The notes: generated by a model not told the origin, from the sequence alone. DNA of 64,000 bases from Simmondsia chinensis (GCA_018398585.1 JAGTTD010000007.1:10257320-10321319); one strand, 5' to 3'. Positions 11,803-24,082 are shown, numbered from the stretch's first letter. A program made the numbers and translations.

Positions 11803-12357
11803 TGCAGCGCGGCAGCGGAAGATTAGGGGGACGGGAAGGACGACGGCCTTCCCTTTTATTTTAGTAAACTCTAATAAAAATAGCAGGGGAAAAGATAGTT
11901 TCTGTTTCTCATAACCCGAGAAATCAGAGGAACTAAGGAAAACATAATTAATTTTTGGAATTCAACACTACCTAAACCTAGATTTCCTCCTCCTTATATA
12001 GAATGGGTTTTCATAGTTTGACCCTAACTAATTTAAAATTTGAATTAATTCCTAATTAGAACCAACAGTTGAGATCGTAATCCGTGTGAATTGAATCTAA
12101 AATAATAAAACAAATCCTAATCTAAATAAAACTCTATTCAAAACTCTATCTAAAACACATCTAACTACCTGCGGCTATTAACCGTGTCCTCCCCGCGGTG
12201 GCGCCAAGCTATAGTGCCAAGTACGAGGGGTTCCAAGTCTTCATATTCTTCCCTTTTACCGCCGTTAGGCCCTGCTTCTTGTTCACTCTAGCCACGTGCT
12301 CGCCAAGCTTGTCTTCCTTTGGCTGATCCTTCTTCAGCCGAGATGGCAGCTGCATCA
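11803..12357 (-). repeat. 5' LTR of the junction element
   Basis: This is the partner of 9671-10228. The outer edge is followed by a purine-tract remnant (12358-12386) rather than by host sequence. Confidence 0.88.
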
Positions 12358-12412
12358 TCCTCTCCCGGGTAGATAGAATTCGTTCCCAATAAAACTGACT
12401 AAAAACAGAAAT

Positions 12413-12845
12413 CGTTATAAAATTATTGAGATATTATATTTAATAGGATGATAATAAAAAAATAAACCCAAATATAATTAACGAAAAATAACAAATATGC
12501 TATATCAGAACGAGATTATTTTATTCAAAATTTTCCTTCTCCTTCTCGTTTTTCTTTTCTTCCTTTTCTTTCTTTTCTTTTCTTTTTATTTTTTCCTTTT
12601 TTTCCTTTTGTGTATTCTTGTTGCTGGGTGTGTATGCGTGTAATATATATATACAAAAAGGTGGAGGATGAGTCATCTTTGATGGCCCATGTTGTGACAC
12701 TTGTCACAATAAATATAAATACACATTTGTATATGTGTATATACATAAATAGTTATTTTATATAATTTTTAATTTTTTATGATATTTAATAATATCTAAT
12801 ATAGACTCAAAAATTATACCAGAAAAATATCTAATATTTACAACA
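12413..12845 (-). repeat. 3' LTR of the R2 copia element
   Basis: This is the direct-repeat partner of 17487-17918. It contains a long CT-rich tract (about 12530-12610) that makes spurious lysine-rich ORFs on the minus strand. Confidence 0.9.
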
Positions 12846-12989
12846 CTTCCCCTTTAGTTATTTTCCGTTATAATGAGACAGAGTGTCCAAGCTAAATACG
12901 CCTGCCTCGTTAAAAATCTTGCCAGGAAAACCCAATGGGAAAAATCATAGCGAAAGGAAAAAGAGTACAGCTCATATTTAACTCCCCCT

Positions 12990-15900
12990 CATGTGAACAT
13001 ATTAGTAAGGGGAGTTTCTGAGTCGACGTTTACCAATCTTATGAACTAACTTTTCAAAAGTTGATATTGGCAATGCTTTCATGAATAAATCTGCCAGGTT
13101 CTCACCTGAGCGAACTTGTTGAAAAATCTATTTCACCTATCTTCTGGAGCTCTTGTGTAAATAAGAACTTTAGTGAGATATGTTTAGTTCCGTCGCCTTT
13201 CTTAAAATATGTGCGGGACATAACACTCTTGAAAGTGCATATTGTCTAAGTTATGTACGTTTCTTGAACTGCCTCGTTAAAAAAAACCTTTGCTAGGAAA
13301 AAACCTAGTGGAAAAAACCATAGCGGAGGAAAAAGAGTACAGTGTGTAATTAACTCTCCTTCAGGGGTGCACATTAATCAAGGACGTCTCGGAGTTGGCG
13401 AATGCCAATCTTGTGCTAGTTTCTCGAAAATTTGTTGTAGACAATGTTTTTTTGAATAACTCTTCCAGGTTCTTAGGTGAACACGTACTTTATCTTTCTT
13501 TAGGAAGCATGAGAGTGAAAAGAACTTCTTTGAAGTGCACTGGTTCTATGAACTCTCTTTTACTTGAACAATGCAAACTTATCTTCATATAGTATCATCG
13601 GACTCCCCCTGATCGTTGGAAGCTTTACGAAATATGTTGGATCAAGGCCTTGACGTCATCCGTTTTCTATTTGCTCATAAAGTGCAAATGTCTCAACAAT
13701 AGCTGCAATTGTCAGTATATTGCCCAAACATAATAGTAGCTATACAAAAAAATGTCATGCTTTGTCACTTACCTTACGTGGTTTGACCATATAACCAGTA
13801 CTTGCATACAAAATCAATTGCAAGTTTAACATGACATTATAATGTATATTGGTTTATCCATTAAGGTAAACATTTAACCACATATCACATACTAGTGACA
13901 AGTTGACCAAAGAGGCCATACCTAGTTGTGTGACAGCTGTATCAATGCGTCACTTAAACCAAGGTATGGTAGGGTCAAGAATTTATTTGTTATCTCATTA
14001 AGGACCGAAAAAGGTCTTTATATTTATCAAGGAATTAAACAAAATTGAGGCACTAAATAACATAATGTAATATTGAAGTATCATACTGGTATGAGTTGAC
14101 CAATAGAGTAATACTCTATCATATTAGTGCTCAATCTATAGGTCGAGGCAAAACTTAATCTTTTCTGAGATCTTCAATCTCGAGTTCTTAGTTTAAGTGT
14201 ATAACAGCTTCTTTTTAATTCTTCAAAAATGATGTTGATATTAATATATCTCTCTTTTAGTAGATATGTACTGCAGTTTTGAATTGTATGCTTCTAGCAT
14301 ATTTGGTCCTTCAGGGACTTTCATATAAATATCATCTTAAATAATATATACAAATAAGTTGTTATCACATCTATAAGACGCATACAGAGACCGCCAGATT
14401 AATTGCATCCATTCTTTATATATGTATGTCCTATTTATTTCTGGTCTCTATGATAAAATTTGGGCTACAAATTATGCTTTTCGCCACCTCATTATTTTCT
14501 GCACCAACATTCACATGTAGCATGTAGGTATTATTCTTTAGTCATTTGGACTTCAGGTCCAAAAATTGTACATGGCTAATTCAGCCTGAATTGCGTCATT
14601 CTATTCTAGCTAATCATTTCTTTGTTGGCATTCTTGAACGAACTCATGTTCAAGATTTTTAATTTCTTTGATCAAATCAATAGCTACTATATATAGATCA
14701 ATTTTTATTTCAGTTCCATCTTATCCCATATTTCAGAGAGATCTATTTATCATTAGAATTTCATTAGTTTGACTATTTTAGCAGTTTCAGTAGTTTCAGG
14801 TACCTGATAATCTTGAGGAATTTCATATTATTATCTCTGCAGAGTTTTTCTCCTCAAGAATCTCATAATAGAGGGACCAATCTTTTCTAATGCTCCTTTT
14901 TCTTTCTTAGATTATATATTTGGAACCAATATATCTGCTACGCTTCTGGCGTGAAATGGATGCATTTTTCAATATATTAAAATATTGCTCGATTGGGATA
15001 TTAAGTCGAGCAGGAGCATCTATAATGGGGACAAATTATTTGGTCACCCTCTTTCTATTAGTAAATACATCTATAAATTGGCTTGTAATAATTTACAAGT
15101 GAACAATTCTTTGAACTTCTGACTCAATGATGCATTCCACATAAATTCTCATTTTTCAACTTTCGTTTATCTCCCCCCAATTCTTGAAATCTTGTTTCAT
15201 TAAATTTACAATCAGCAAATTATGCTGTAAAACGTTTTCAGTTAAATACCTCCAGTATTTTATACTTGACGGGAATTCAATCCCGATATAAATTTCAAGT
15301 CCCCATGTTGGGCCCATCTTTCAGTATTGAGGTAGAGTAATTGGGACATACGTTATATAATCAAAATTCATAGATGGAATATATGTCTAGTTCTTATCAG
15401 AGACAAGTTATATTGGAGAGATCCATAATTAGTGTTGCAACATATATCATAACATGTATCCATGTAAAAGTTGGCAATAATAATAGTCTAGCCATTCGCT
15501 GCAGTCATTCAATCAGAAAAATCTGCAAGATCATTATATGTGTTGTACGTGAGCTATGTGACAATTCATTCCATACAATAATTATTAAATTATTGGGATG
15601 CAAATTCTCTTGCATTATCATACAATCCACGACTTGAGCTCATAGTCGGATCATTTATGCAAGGAGTTCCACAAATGCCACATCATAAGTGTATTTTCAT
15701 GGGACCAATGGATAGAGGCCTTTATTAATATTATAAATCTCGAATTGGTCCACATGATAAAATAATTAGCCCACATATATCCCATTTGTATTTCTTCAAA
15801 TACATGGGACTCAAACTCAATTTCAATTGAGTATGACATAGCAATCACGTTTTCTTAAACACAAGCAGCACATGATGTTTTACCCGATATAAGAATCGTT

Positions 15901-16480
15901 TGGTTCTTCATGGGTGTGCGAATTTCAACGATTATCTTAATCATCTTTATACCCGAATGACTCAAATAGTCATGTCATATAATAAAAGCCTTTTGGGTCT
16001 GTTAACTTTTGGTTAATCATCCCAATAGGTATTTCGGAAATAAATATTATTTTTTCAGGAAACACGATATGTGCTCTTCTAGAGTCTTTAATTAAGTTTC
16101 AAACACACATTGTTATTATATTGTCTTCGAGACATGAATTTGCATTATTCATATTCAAACACAAAATATAAAAGTATTAACGAAAATATAAGTCTAATAT
16201 CACAAAATACTTTAAATAACCATATTATGATGGTGATTTTTATAATCTTCACAAATTGAGACTTTAACTTTGCGTACATAAGAAGAGTCATTATACCTGT
16301 GCTCCAAATTTCGGAAAAATTATTCAAGTTTCACAAAATTAATGTTTGAATAGATAAAATAACTATAGACATTAGATTATGGTTTAAATTTGTCAATCCT
16401 TGGTAATAAGGCATATCAATTATAATTCACACATATAACTAAACATATCGTGAAGTACATGCTAAAAGAATATCATTATT
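12990..16480 (-). pseudogene. copia pol remnant
   Basis: Minus-strand fragments line up with copia pol in order. The GAG-pre-integrase region (SHSGIKMIKII, TSCAAC) lies near 15850-15990. Integrase core segments (FEEIQMGYMWANYF, ILIKASIHWSH) lie near 15650-15800. The hinge before RT (APARLNIPIEQYF) lies near 14990-15050. The RNase H tail (ENLADLFMKALP, KLVHKIGKRRL) lies near 13020-13110. Many stops and frameshifts occur, and no catalytic RT box could be read. Confidence 0.75.
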
Positions 16481-16536
16481 ATTTTAAATGAGTGTTGTAT
16501 AAATAGATTTGTTGAGAAATATAGCCATATGAATAA

Positions 16537-17480
16537 CTAATAATAAGTAGGCGAATAGCCGACCATATAAATAATAAACAAGTAATAAAAAGTAGGTGGT
16601 TCAACCAGCCATGAATTTGCAAAATAGAAAATACGAAAAACTAAAGTTTTTCTTTTTCTATATCTCTCCTCGTCATTAGTGGACTTCTTAAATTTTGGTC
16701 CATTCAGGGTACCATAGTGGCAATTATTATGACCGCGACTATAACCTCGTCCATGGCCCCGACCACGTCCACGTTTACGACCTTGACCATGTTTCTGATG
16801 GTCGTATGCCGAAGCATTCACTTCAGGGAATGGTTCGAATCCAGTTGGTCGTGACGGATGATTTTTCATCAACAATTCATTGCTCTGTTCAGCAACAAGG
16901 AGACATGATATTAGCTCTGAGTAATTTTAAATCCTCATTCTCGATATTGCTACTGCAGGAGCATATTCGAGACATGAAAAGTAGAGAACTTTTCTCTAAC
17001 ATATGCTCTTCAATAATATTTTCTCCACATAATTTCAATTGGGAGGTAATAGTAAATACGGCAGAGTTATACTTGCTTACAGTTTTAAAATCCTTCAACC
17101 GCAGGTGAATCCATTCATAGCGAGCTTTAGGGGGATCATAGATATTCGATGATCAAACCTCTCTTTTAAATTTAACCAAAGGACATACAGGTCCTTCACA
17201 GTAATATACTCAGCTTTCAATCCTTCAGGGATATGATGCCTGAGAAATATCATTTCTTTAACGCGATCCTGCAGGGATGCGCTATTTTTCCATTTTAATT
17301 GTATCTCTGAGATTCATAACCTCTAGGTGAATCTCAACAAGAGTCCAGGGCAAATAATTTTTGTCAGATATATCAAGAGCAGTAAACTCAAGATTAATAA
17401 AATTATAAATCACAAAAATTAGGGAATGAAAACTTACCTGAAGTATAGACCAATTATCAGCTGGCTAGAGACTCGTGCTG
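16537..17480 (-). pseudogene. copia gag remnant
   Basis: The minus frame contains NHPSRPTGFEPFPEVNAS followed by an arginine/glycine-rich nucleic-acid-binding stretch (GRKRGRGRGHGRGYSRGH, near 16720-16790). This is characteristic of the C-terminal half of plant copia gag. The N-terminal half (16880-17480) is recognisable only as broken frames. Gag would coat the element RNA, but this copy is non-functional. Confidence 0.75.
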
Positions 17481-17486
17481 ATGACG

Positions 17487-17918
17487 TGTTATAAAACTAT
17501 TGAGATATTATATTCTATCGGACGATAATTAAAAAAAAATCTAAATATAATTAACAAAAAATAACAAGTATGTTATATCAGAACGAGATTATTTTATTCA
17601 AATTTTTCCTTCTCCTTCTTGTTTTTCTTTTCTTCTTTTTCTTTGTTTTCTTTTCTTTTTCTTTTTTCCTTTCGTGTGTTCTTGTTGCTGGGTGTGTGTG
17701 CGCGTAATATATATATGCAAAAAGGGGGGAGGATGAGTCATCTTTTGATGGCTCATGTTATGACACTTGTCACAATAAATATAAATACCCATTTATATAT
17801 ATGTATATGTGTATATACGTAAATATGTATTTTACATAATTTCTAATTTTTTATGATATTTAATAATATCCAAAATTGACTCAAAAATTATATCCAAAAA
17901 TATCCAATATTTACAACA
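17487..17918 (-). repeat. 5' LTR of the R2 copia element
   Basis: It starts TGTTATAAAACTATTGAG and ends TTTACAACA. The neighbouring internal sequence on the minus strand begins CGTCATCAGCACGAGTC. I did not recognise its primer tRNA. Confidence 0.9.
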
Positions 17919-18211
17919 AAAATAACATAAAATGACTTAAAATGTAGATCTGGTGCTGAAATAACCCTAACATCCATTAACTATGAAATCCTAATTTTCA
18001 CCAAATACTGGAATTTGAGCTAAAATTTAAGATTACAAGCTTTAGGCCATAACAATTGGCTCACCTCTTGAAGTTGCCATTGACCTAACCGATCGAAGCT
18101 TGATTATTTGCATGTTGATCTTTTGCTAGAAATTGTATGATTCAGCTTTGTGTTCAATGTTGATAAGCTAATAATGGGAGTTCCTAAATTTAAATTGCAT
18201 TTTGAGCTTGG

Positions 18212-18323
18212 CACCGCATACACCCGAACCACCACCCCCCCCCCCCCCCCGGACCCTGCGTAGGCGGGAGCCCTTGAGGCACTGAGTATGTTCCGTTCCG
18301 TTCCTTTCCTTTCCTTTCCTTTC
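18212..18323 (+). mobile_element. short SINE/RTE 3'-end fragment with a TTTCC tail
   Basis: This 112-bp insert is flanked by TTTGAGCTTGG at 18201-18211 and 18324-18334. R1 has a single copy of the site near 3126. The insert keeps the conserved RTE/SINE 3' signature (GCGGGAGCC-like GGCGGGAGCCC, then GGCACTGAG) and a poly-C run. Its tail is TTCCG/TTTCC repeats rather than TTG. Confidence 0.8.
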
Positions 18324-19794
18324 TTTGAGCTTGGCAGGGGTGAAGATTAACTAGATTGCTAATCTCATAGTTGATAATTTCATATGATACTTCGAGCTCA
18401 ATTGTAGAAGTTTTAGGTAAATAATTCTATTTTGATAATCGGTGTTGGACTCTCATGTTGAGTATATCATATTGGCACTTCTAATCACTTTCCTCTGTTT
18501 TATATTTTTAGAATCAATTGACATGGTGTGATATAACTTGGATCGGTCTTCTATTATTCTATTAGACCTTAAATTAGTGCCCTAAGATAACCCTTTCACA
18601 ATTCGTCCGAATACTTTCTAATTGGTTAAATGCTATTAGCATAGCAAATTTCTATGTTCGTCATATATTTCTTGTCGTTATGAAAGTTTCTGAGCATAGT
18701 ATATATGATTTTGTAGGGATATGGGGCTAGGTTAACAAATTGACTATTGTTTCTTAGCTTGATCGGACATATTTGGGCTCGTAATCCATATCGGCACATT
18801 AAGGCTTGTGAAACTCCATCGAGGTTTTTGAGTTTTATAAAGACCTCCCAAGCCTGTGTTCATTAGACTTACGTTGTACTTAATACTACATGCATCAAAA
18901 GTTATAGCTTTGGGAAATTTCTCTTGTATTAGCTAGAAAACTTTATAGAATCAATCTCCACTATGATTATGATGTTCATATTAAGAGTCAACAGCTTGCT
19001 TATGAGTGATTCTTTTTTCAATGTGCTTATTTCAGAGTATAGAATTGTCTCTAGTATTGCTGGGCCTCTAGTTACTCTCCACAAAGTGAAGGTGGGTTTT
19101 GACCAATCGATTCATTTTGTCCTATCATGAGTGTTTTATTTTACAACTTTGGGCGTCTTATATTTTGGTAGGGACCTAAGTTTTAGGAGATTGTCAACTT
19201 TTGTTAAAGTGATAGGACAACACGCCATGGTAAGGTCTTAGAAATTCATGGTGAGAAAGCTATTGTCCAGTTAATGTGTACTGGCATTTTCTCGGAGCAT
19301 CCTTAATGAACTTCTTTTGATACACCTTCTAAATTTTACATCCTACCTCTTAAATCACTTTCTATGATTCCTTAATACGGGTGCCTTTAAAAAGATTTTA
19401 AAGAAACTTCTACAATGCAAACTGTCTAGGTTTTCTGAATATAATTTTAGGCTTGTGTTATGTTCCCCTTATTGTTAGTCATTTGTTGTACTTTCCATTA
19501 AAATGTTTAGCTTAGGAAAGAGCGAATCACATGAAATAGCTCAACAACGTAGAGTTTGCTTTATGTTCCTTGCTCAATCTTTGTGTTAGATAACTTTCAT
19601 ACCTATGTATTTTTTGCGAACAATTGAGTTCATCAGTAATTTTTTATGAAAGATTTGTTTTTTCATTTATATTTTTCATTGCCCAGTTGACATTGGTTTT
19701 GCTCGGTTACAAGAAAATAATATTTTCTTGTTGCTGATATGGCGTCTACTCTTAAAACAAAATAGAAAAGGACAATGCATCTCCAAATCCCTAA

Positions 19795-19795
<1 letters not shown>

Positions 19796-19862
<67 letters not shown>

Positions 19863-19890
19863 AAATTTTTTATTATTATTATTTTTTTTT
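19796..19890. repeat. AT dinucleotide and T-rich microsatellite
   Basis: About 24 AT repeats are followed by T runs and TTA repeats. The corresponding R1 region lacks this expansion. Confidence 0.9.
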
Positions 19891-20470
19891 TGGCTCGCAA
19901 ATGGAACCCCTGGTCACCTCCTTATTCTGACTTTGTAAAGTTTCCACACCATCATCAGCCCTGTTGACTATACCTTTACAAACTTTATCTCTTAATCGAT
20001 GTCTACATGTACAAATCTATCAAATCTCAAATTTACTCACTCGTACAAGAGTAGTCATTTTTATATTAATCTATCCAATCTCATTTTGATTTCCTCACTT
20101 CTAGAGTAGACTATAATTTTATGCTCCTATAAGCCAAAATTTGGCTTGTCATTGAAATTTTACATGAGCAGTTATCACTACCTTGATGATGTATCCAATT
20201 CTGATCAAGAATATGACAGAATTCCTCACCCAAATGACATTAGTGATTAAATGTGCATCTTTTGAAACTAGTTTCTCCACCAAGATATACTAATTTGAAA
20301 ATTGATCAATGTGTTAAGTGGTGCTTGTAGTCTTTAATGGATTAACTTGGACTTATGATTCGTAATTGTGAAGTTTCCCATTCGTAGAGTTGGGATTGAA
20401 TTTGTCTTTTTATAGTGAAAAAAAGTTCAGGTACATTTGTCTTCAATGCGTGGCTCAAACCCAAGCATTA

Positions 20471-20970
20471 CACTTGGGCTAGGTTTGGCATCAGTTGTTG
20501 GCTGTTGGCTCGGTGTTTAGCTAATAGCTTGACTATTGAATGATAAAGTGAAATTTCTTCTATTAAGTAAGTAATTTCGGTTGTAAACTAACTACACATG
20601 AAAATATTAATATTTGTATTAAATAAAAAAATAAAACGATAAAGCAATATCTTTCATCAAATAATTTCTTCACCGACTAAATATTTTTAATAAATATAAA
20701 AATAAAATTTAAATTAAAAACTTATCTCATGTGCATATATTTAGAATTATTATATAAAATTATAAATTTTTTTTTTTGTATCAACTAGCTGTTAGGAACG
20801 AAAAGCTACTATGCATAGTTTCTCAAACGCTCTGCCAAAAAGCTATAATAAATGCTAAATGCTAATGAAAACACTAAGTAAGGAAACTGTTACGAAATAC
20901 AGTTTTCAGCATTTTGACTGGTCAAACAGTTGAACGCTACCAAAATTCTTATTTTACCATACACGGCATT
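20471..20970. mobile_element. MITE-like element in R2
   Basis: This is the R2 counterpart of 7146-7735. It starts GGGCTAGGTTTGGCATCAG and ends near TTACCATACACGGCATTT, giving a clearer inverted-end match around the TTTGG core than the R1 copy. It is non-coding. Confidence 0.5.
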
Positions 20971-21105
20971 TAACTATATGAAAAGTTCTTAAAACGCTAC
21001 TCCAGAGCATAGCCTTGTTATTTTTGGTAGTTTGAGGGGCCGGGCCCTACACACTAATATGGATGGCCGCAATTGAGAGCACCATGTCATCCTCGACCTG
21101 GTACG

Positions 21106-21316
21106 GATCATGATCAAGAGAGGAAGAGGAGAAGGGATATAGAGGGAGATCGTGATCATGAAAGAAACAGGGAGAAGGAGAAGGATAGAGAGCACAAATG
21201 TGACCGTCATAGTAGAAGCCATTTAGAGACACATCCGGTTGAATGGCAGAAAAGTTGGGACAGAGAATATAGGGAAAGGGAAAGAGAGTTGAGAGAATGT
21301 GACAGAGATAGTAGAG
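21106..21316 (+). pseudogene. RS/RD/RE-rich exon fragment, copy 2
   Basis: This open frame carries DIEGDRDHERNREKEKDRE, SRSHLETHPVEWQKSWD and ERERELRECDRDS, the same RS-like domain as copy 1. A plausible splice donor (GTAGAG|GTATCT) ends the exon at 21316. The paired exon and the conserved PVEWQKSWD segment suggest descent from a real splicing-factor-like gene exon. Neither copy has neighbouring exons that I can identify. Confidence 0.6.
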
Positions 21317-21606
21317 GTATCTGTATTTCAATTGTGAATTTAATATTTAACTAGGCATTTCCAGTAGTACTTATTTGGTGTCTTTACATTGCTTGGTATT
21401 TAGTTTATGTGTGCCACCTCAATTACGTGGTCAACCATCCAAAACTTGGAATTGGCCGATATTGGCTCGACACTTAAAAACTTTGAAATGCAAATATTAA
21501 GAGGGCTCGTGCCCGAGTTGTCGGATAGCTTGATATATAATGTTGCAATGCAATGTTTCATTTCTTTTCTAGTCCATACTGAAACCCATTAGTATGAGTA
21601 GTGGAG

Positions 21607-22218
21607 CCAATTAATTGCATTCACTTTAGTCATATCCTATTTATTGGGAACATCTTCTTTGGAAGACACATTGCTGAGTACATCACCTGTAAGTATGAGA
21701 AAGAAAATCGTAGTATTGCGGCAGCCACTTATGAGATTATTTGGGTTCGGGGTCTTCTTCTTGACTTTTGGATACCTCTGCGCCTCCTACGCCCCATTCT
21801 TTGTGATAATAATGGCTGCTACGCATTTGGCCAAGAACCTAGTTTATCATGAATGTACGAAGCATATTCTGGTAGATATGTATTTCGTTCGTGATAAGAT
21901 TACTGAAGGTGTTGTCAAGGTCTTCCGACTCGAAGCTCGCCATCAACTTGCCAATCCTCTTACGAAGCTCTTTCATGCTCCTGCTCTTTCTTTCTCTGCA
22001 AGTTGGATGTATTTGACTTATATACTCCAATTTGAGGTATTATGCATTAGGTTCTATGATTTTTTTTTTTTTTTTACTTGATTTGTTAGGTTCTATTTCT
22101 TGTTAGCTATTAGCTTGTTTTGTTGTTACTAGTTCTTGTTTTGTGAGTGATTATTTTTTATTTTGACTTTTACGTTAGTTTCTCTATGGTTTGTACTTCA
22201 TTATTTTCATTTTAATCA
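21607..22218 (+). mobile_element. Ty1/copia 3' end (RNase H and LTR), copy 2
   Basis: Frames read NRSIAAATYEIIWVRGLL, then NLVYHECTKHILVDMYFV, RDKITEGVVKVFRL and HQLANPLTK, matching copia RNase H. Compared with copy 1, the polypurine tract is shortened to TTTGAGG (the run of Gs is lost) before the LTR at about 22038-22218. A frameshift separates the two halves. Confidence 0.8.
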
Positions 22219-23115
22219 TAACTAGAGGGAGGGAAACCACTTCTCTCCAAAAATATCTGTGTTGTTCTTCCTTCCCCCTTTGTTGATACAATCCAAAGTA
22301 TAACGGTTAAGTGAAGGGTAATTTAGCTATTAGTAAAATTAGTTAAATCCTTTAATACCAACTACACCTCTCTCTAACTCCATAAATAAGGGCCTTCATT
22401 GTAGAGGAGGAGTGTAGATGAATCATTTGAGTCCCCTTCTCCCCCATCTCCCTCTCCCTTTTCTCTATCACGACCGTGTCTCTCCCTCTTCACCTACCTT
22501 TCCTTATCCTATAGCTTATAATTATACTCTAAAACTCTTGTACGGATTATACCCAATTATATATGAATATATTACTATCTTTTGGTTGGTTAATTGAGTG
22601 ATTCGTTGATTTGGTTAACCGGATTGTGGACTGATTTGGTTCGTATTATTCATTTCTTCTTCACGATTCCATCTGCTTAATTATCATAGCTAAATCAACA
22701 GGTTTCTGATTTGACAAGGAGTTGTTGGTTTGGTGCCTTCGAATTATCATTAAGTCTTAGAAATCATATTTGCATTGTCTCAACTTAAGAAGATAGCATT
22801 GACAGTTGTTTATCAAGTCAAATAAGAAATTTTGCAACAAAGATCAATAATCATTTTGGTGTACTTCTTTTCCCTGCTGACTAGATACAAATTATGACTA
22901 TTGAGGTACACTCCTTTTTTGTGAGACATTTACCCTTTAGCTTAATAAACATAAACAAAGTTACAAAGAGATTAGGATCCCAAAACAAATTTCCAAGAGA
23001 TTGACCAAAGAAATAATGACCAAGTAATTGGGACAATTTAACTTTTCTTACACAATAAATAGACTGCATGTAATAATCAGTATGTATTTATTGAAAAATT
23101 GTTGGGGGCACTTGC
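22219..23115 (+). repeat. LTR-like block, copy C
   Basis: This is the longest copy of the block seen inverted at 1-926 and directly at 8988-9670. A TATA-like CCATAAATAAGGG lies at 22380-22392. It ends near the GTTGGGGGCACTTGCC segment that matches the reverse of positions 30-55. It leads directly into unit U1 of the trihelix-like array. Confidence 0.6.
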
Positions 23116-23212
23116 CTCATGTGCTATAAGGCTAGGTCCTCCATTGCGAGTTGAAGTGTTGGTTGAACAAAAGGAGAGACAAACAATGAAATTAAGAAGA
23201 TAGCTTGGTGAA

Positions 23213-23435
23213 TTGTTTGCTTGATTGTATGTGGAATTGTTGATCGCTTGTTGCTGGTTTTTTTACTTTTTAATTTTTGTTTTATAGGATTGGGAGCCTG
23301 CAGACACAACCTTCCTTTAGGGTAGCAACTTGAAAGGGTAATGTTGCGCACATCTCATCCCCCCTCCCCCCAAATATGAAGACCCTGCTCAGGCGGGAGC
23401 AATTGGCGCACTGCTTTTGTTGTTGTTTTTGTAGC
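23213..23435 (+). mobile_element. TTG-tailed SINE in U1
   Basis: The element ends with the RTE-like 3' signature (GGCGGGAGC, GGCGCACTG) and a TTGTTGTTG tail. It lies between two copies of a site resembling AGCTTGGTGAA (here GATAGCTTGGTGAATTG and TAGCTAGGTAAAAAGG). The same insertion is in U2, U4 and U5, so it predates the array. Confidence 0.65.
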
Positions 23436-24082
23436 TAGGTAAAAAGGCAACATGCAATATATTATAAAACTGACAGCCAATATTGTCACGTACATGCGTT
23501 AATAAATGGCCAACAACATCTTACCTTCTACATAGAACACCGAAGCAAATCTATTATACGACATCATGAAAATAATATTTCTCAAAATTATGATACACCT
23601 CACGAAAGTACTATAATTACAATGCATTTTTAATATGGATAATTGTGATTTCAAATAATGATAGTGGGAATTAAAGTTATTTGAAATGTTAATATCAACC
23701 ATGTATCATGCACTGAAAAATTATTGCCTAAATTTGTATGATATGTTTTAATATAGGATCATTTACATCAAAGAATTCCGTATATTACCCATTCTGTTAA
23801 TTAGTACTTGTACTTTTAATAATGTCTATTTGATCCTTGGGGTAAAATTTATGTTAAGGTTTTAATTAAAGGTTTAATAACTCAGCCATGTGTTTGGTTA
23901 AATTAACTCAACGGGTGGACTTTGTAGTGGGCTATTTGTATCTAACATGATTGTTTCGTGAAAAGTTACATCAATAATTGAACTTGAATTTGACCAAAAA
24001 ACTAAATTGATATAACATAAATTGTATAGAATTAAAACGACATAATTAAAAGTAGAAAAATACGAGGATGTTTTTGGTGTAA

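Larger units (their letters stand above)
9671..12386 (-). mobile_element. pol-less gypsy-like LTR element at the R1/R2 junction
   Basis: Direct LTRs lie at 9671-10228 and 11803-12357 (558 and 555 bp), both starting TGCAG and ending ATCA on the plus strand. The element is oriented minus. A tRNA-iMet primer site TGGTATCAGAGC lies at 11797-11786, and a purine tract GGGAGAGGA abuts the 3' LTR. The internal region is only about 1.6 kb and encodes a gag start and an acidic segment but no protease, RT or integrase. A second purine-tract remnant (12358-12386) lies outside the 5' LTR, implying that another internal region once adjoined it. No target duplication is visible. Confidence 0.85.
12413..17918 (-). 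mobile_element. Ty1/copia retrotransposon nested in R2
   Basis: LTRs are at 12413-12845 and 17487-17918 (433 and 432 bp), with termini TGTTATAAAA (first base C in the left copy) and TTTACAACA. The flanks are GAAAT on the left and AAAAT on the right. The uninterrupted R1 sequence near 2830 shows the site before insertion, supporting a 5-bp target duplication. Coding is on the minus strand and highly decayed: gag near 16.6-17.4 kb, integrase near 15.6-16.0 kb, RT linker near 14.9-15.2 kb and RNase H end near 13.0-13.2 kb. The 3' region (about 12890-13140) is repeated at about 13265-13510. Confidence 0.88.
12387..22912. repeat. tandem segmental duplication, copy R2
   Basis: R2 starts at CAATAAAACTGACTAAAAAC (12387), is interrupted by a copia element (12413-17918) and resumes at 17919. 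It is collinear with R1 to about 22905. It lacks the RTE LINE and the 5684-6105 block. Apart from the elements listed separately, 18335-20470 holds no recognised gene. Beyond R1's truncation at 9670, R2 continues into block C and unit U1. Confidence 0.85.

Noticed and set aside
12525..12746. Lysine/arginine-rich ORF
   Set aside because: It is the antisense of a CT-rich tract in the copia LTR. A matching ORF in the partner LTR at 17598 has the same cause.
19728..19967. Tyrosine/isoleucine-rich ORF
   Set aside because: It is an artefact of the AT microsatellite.
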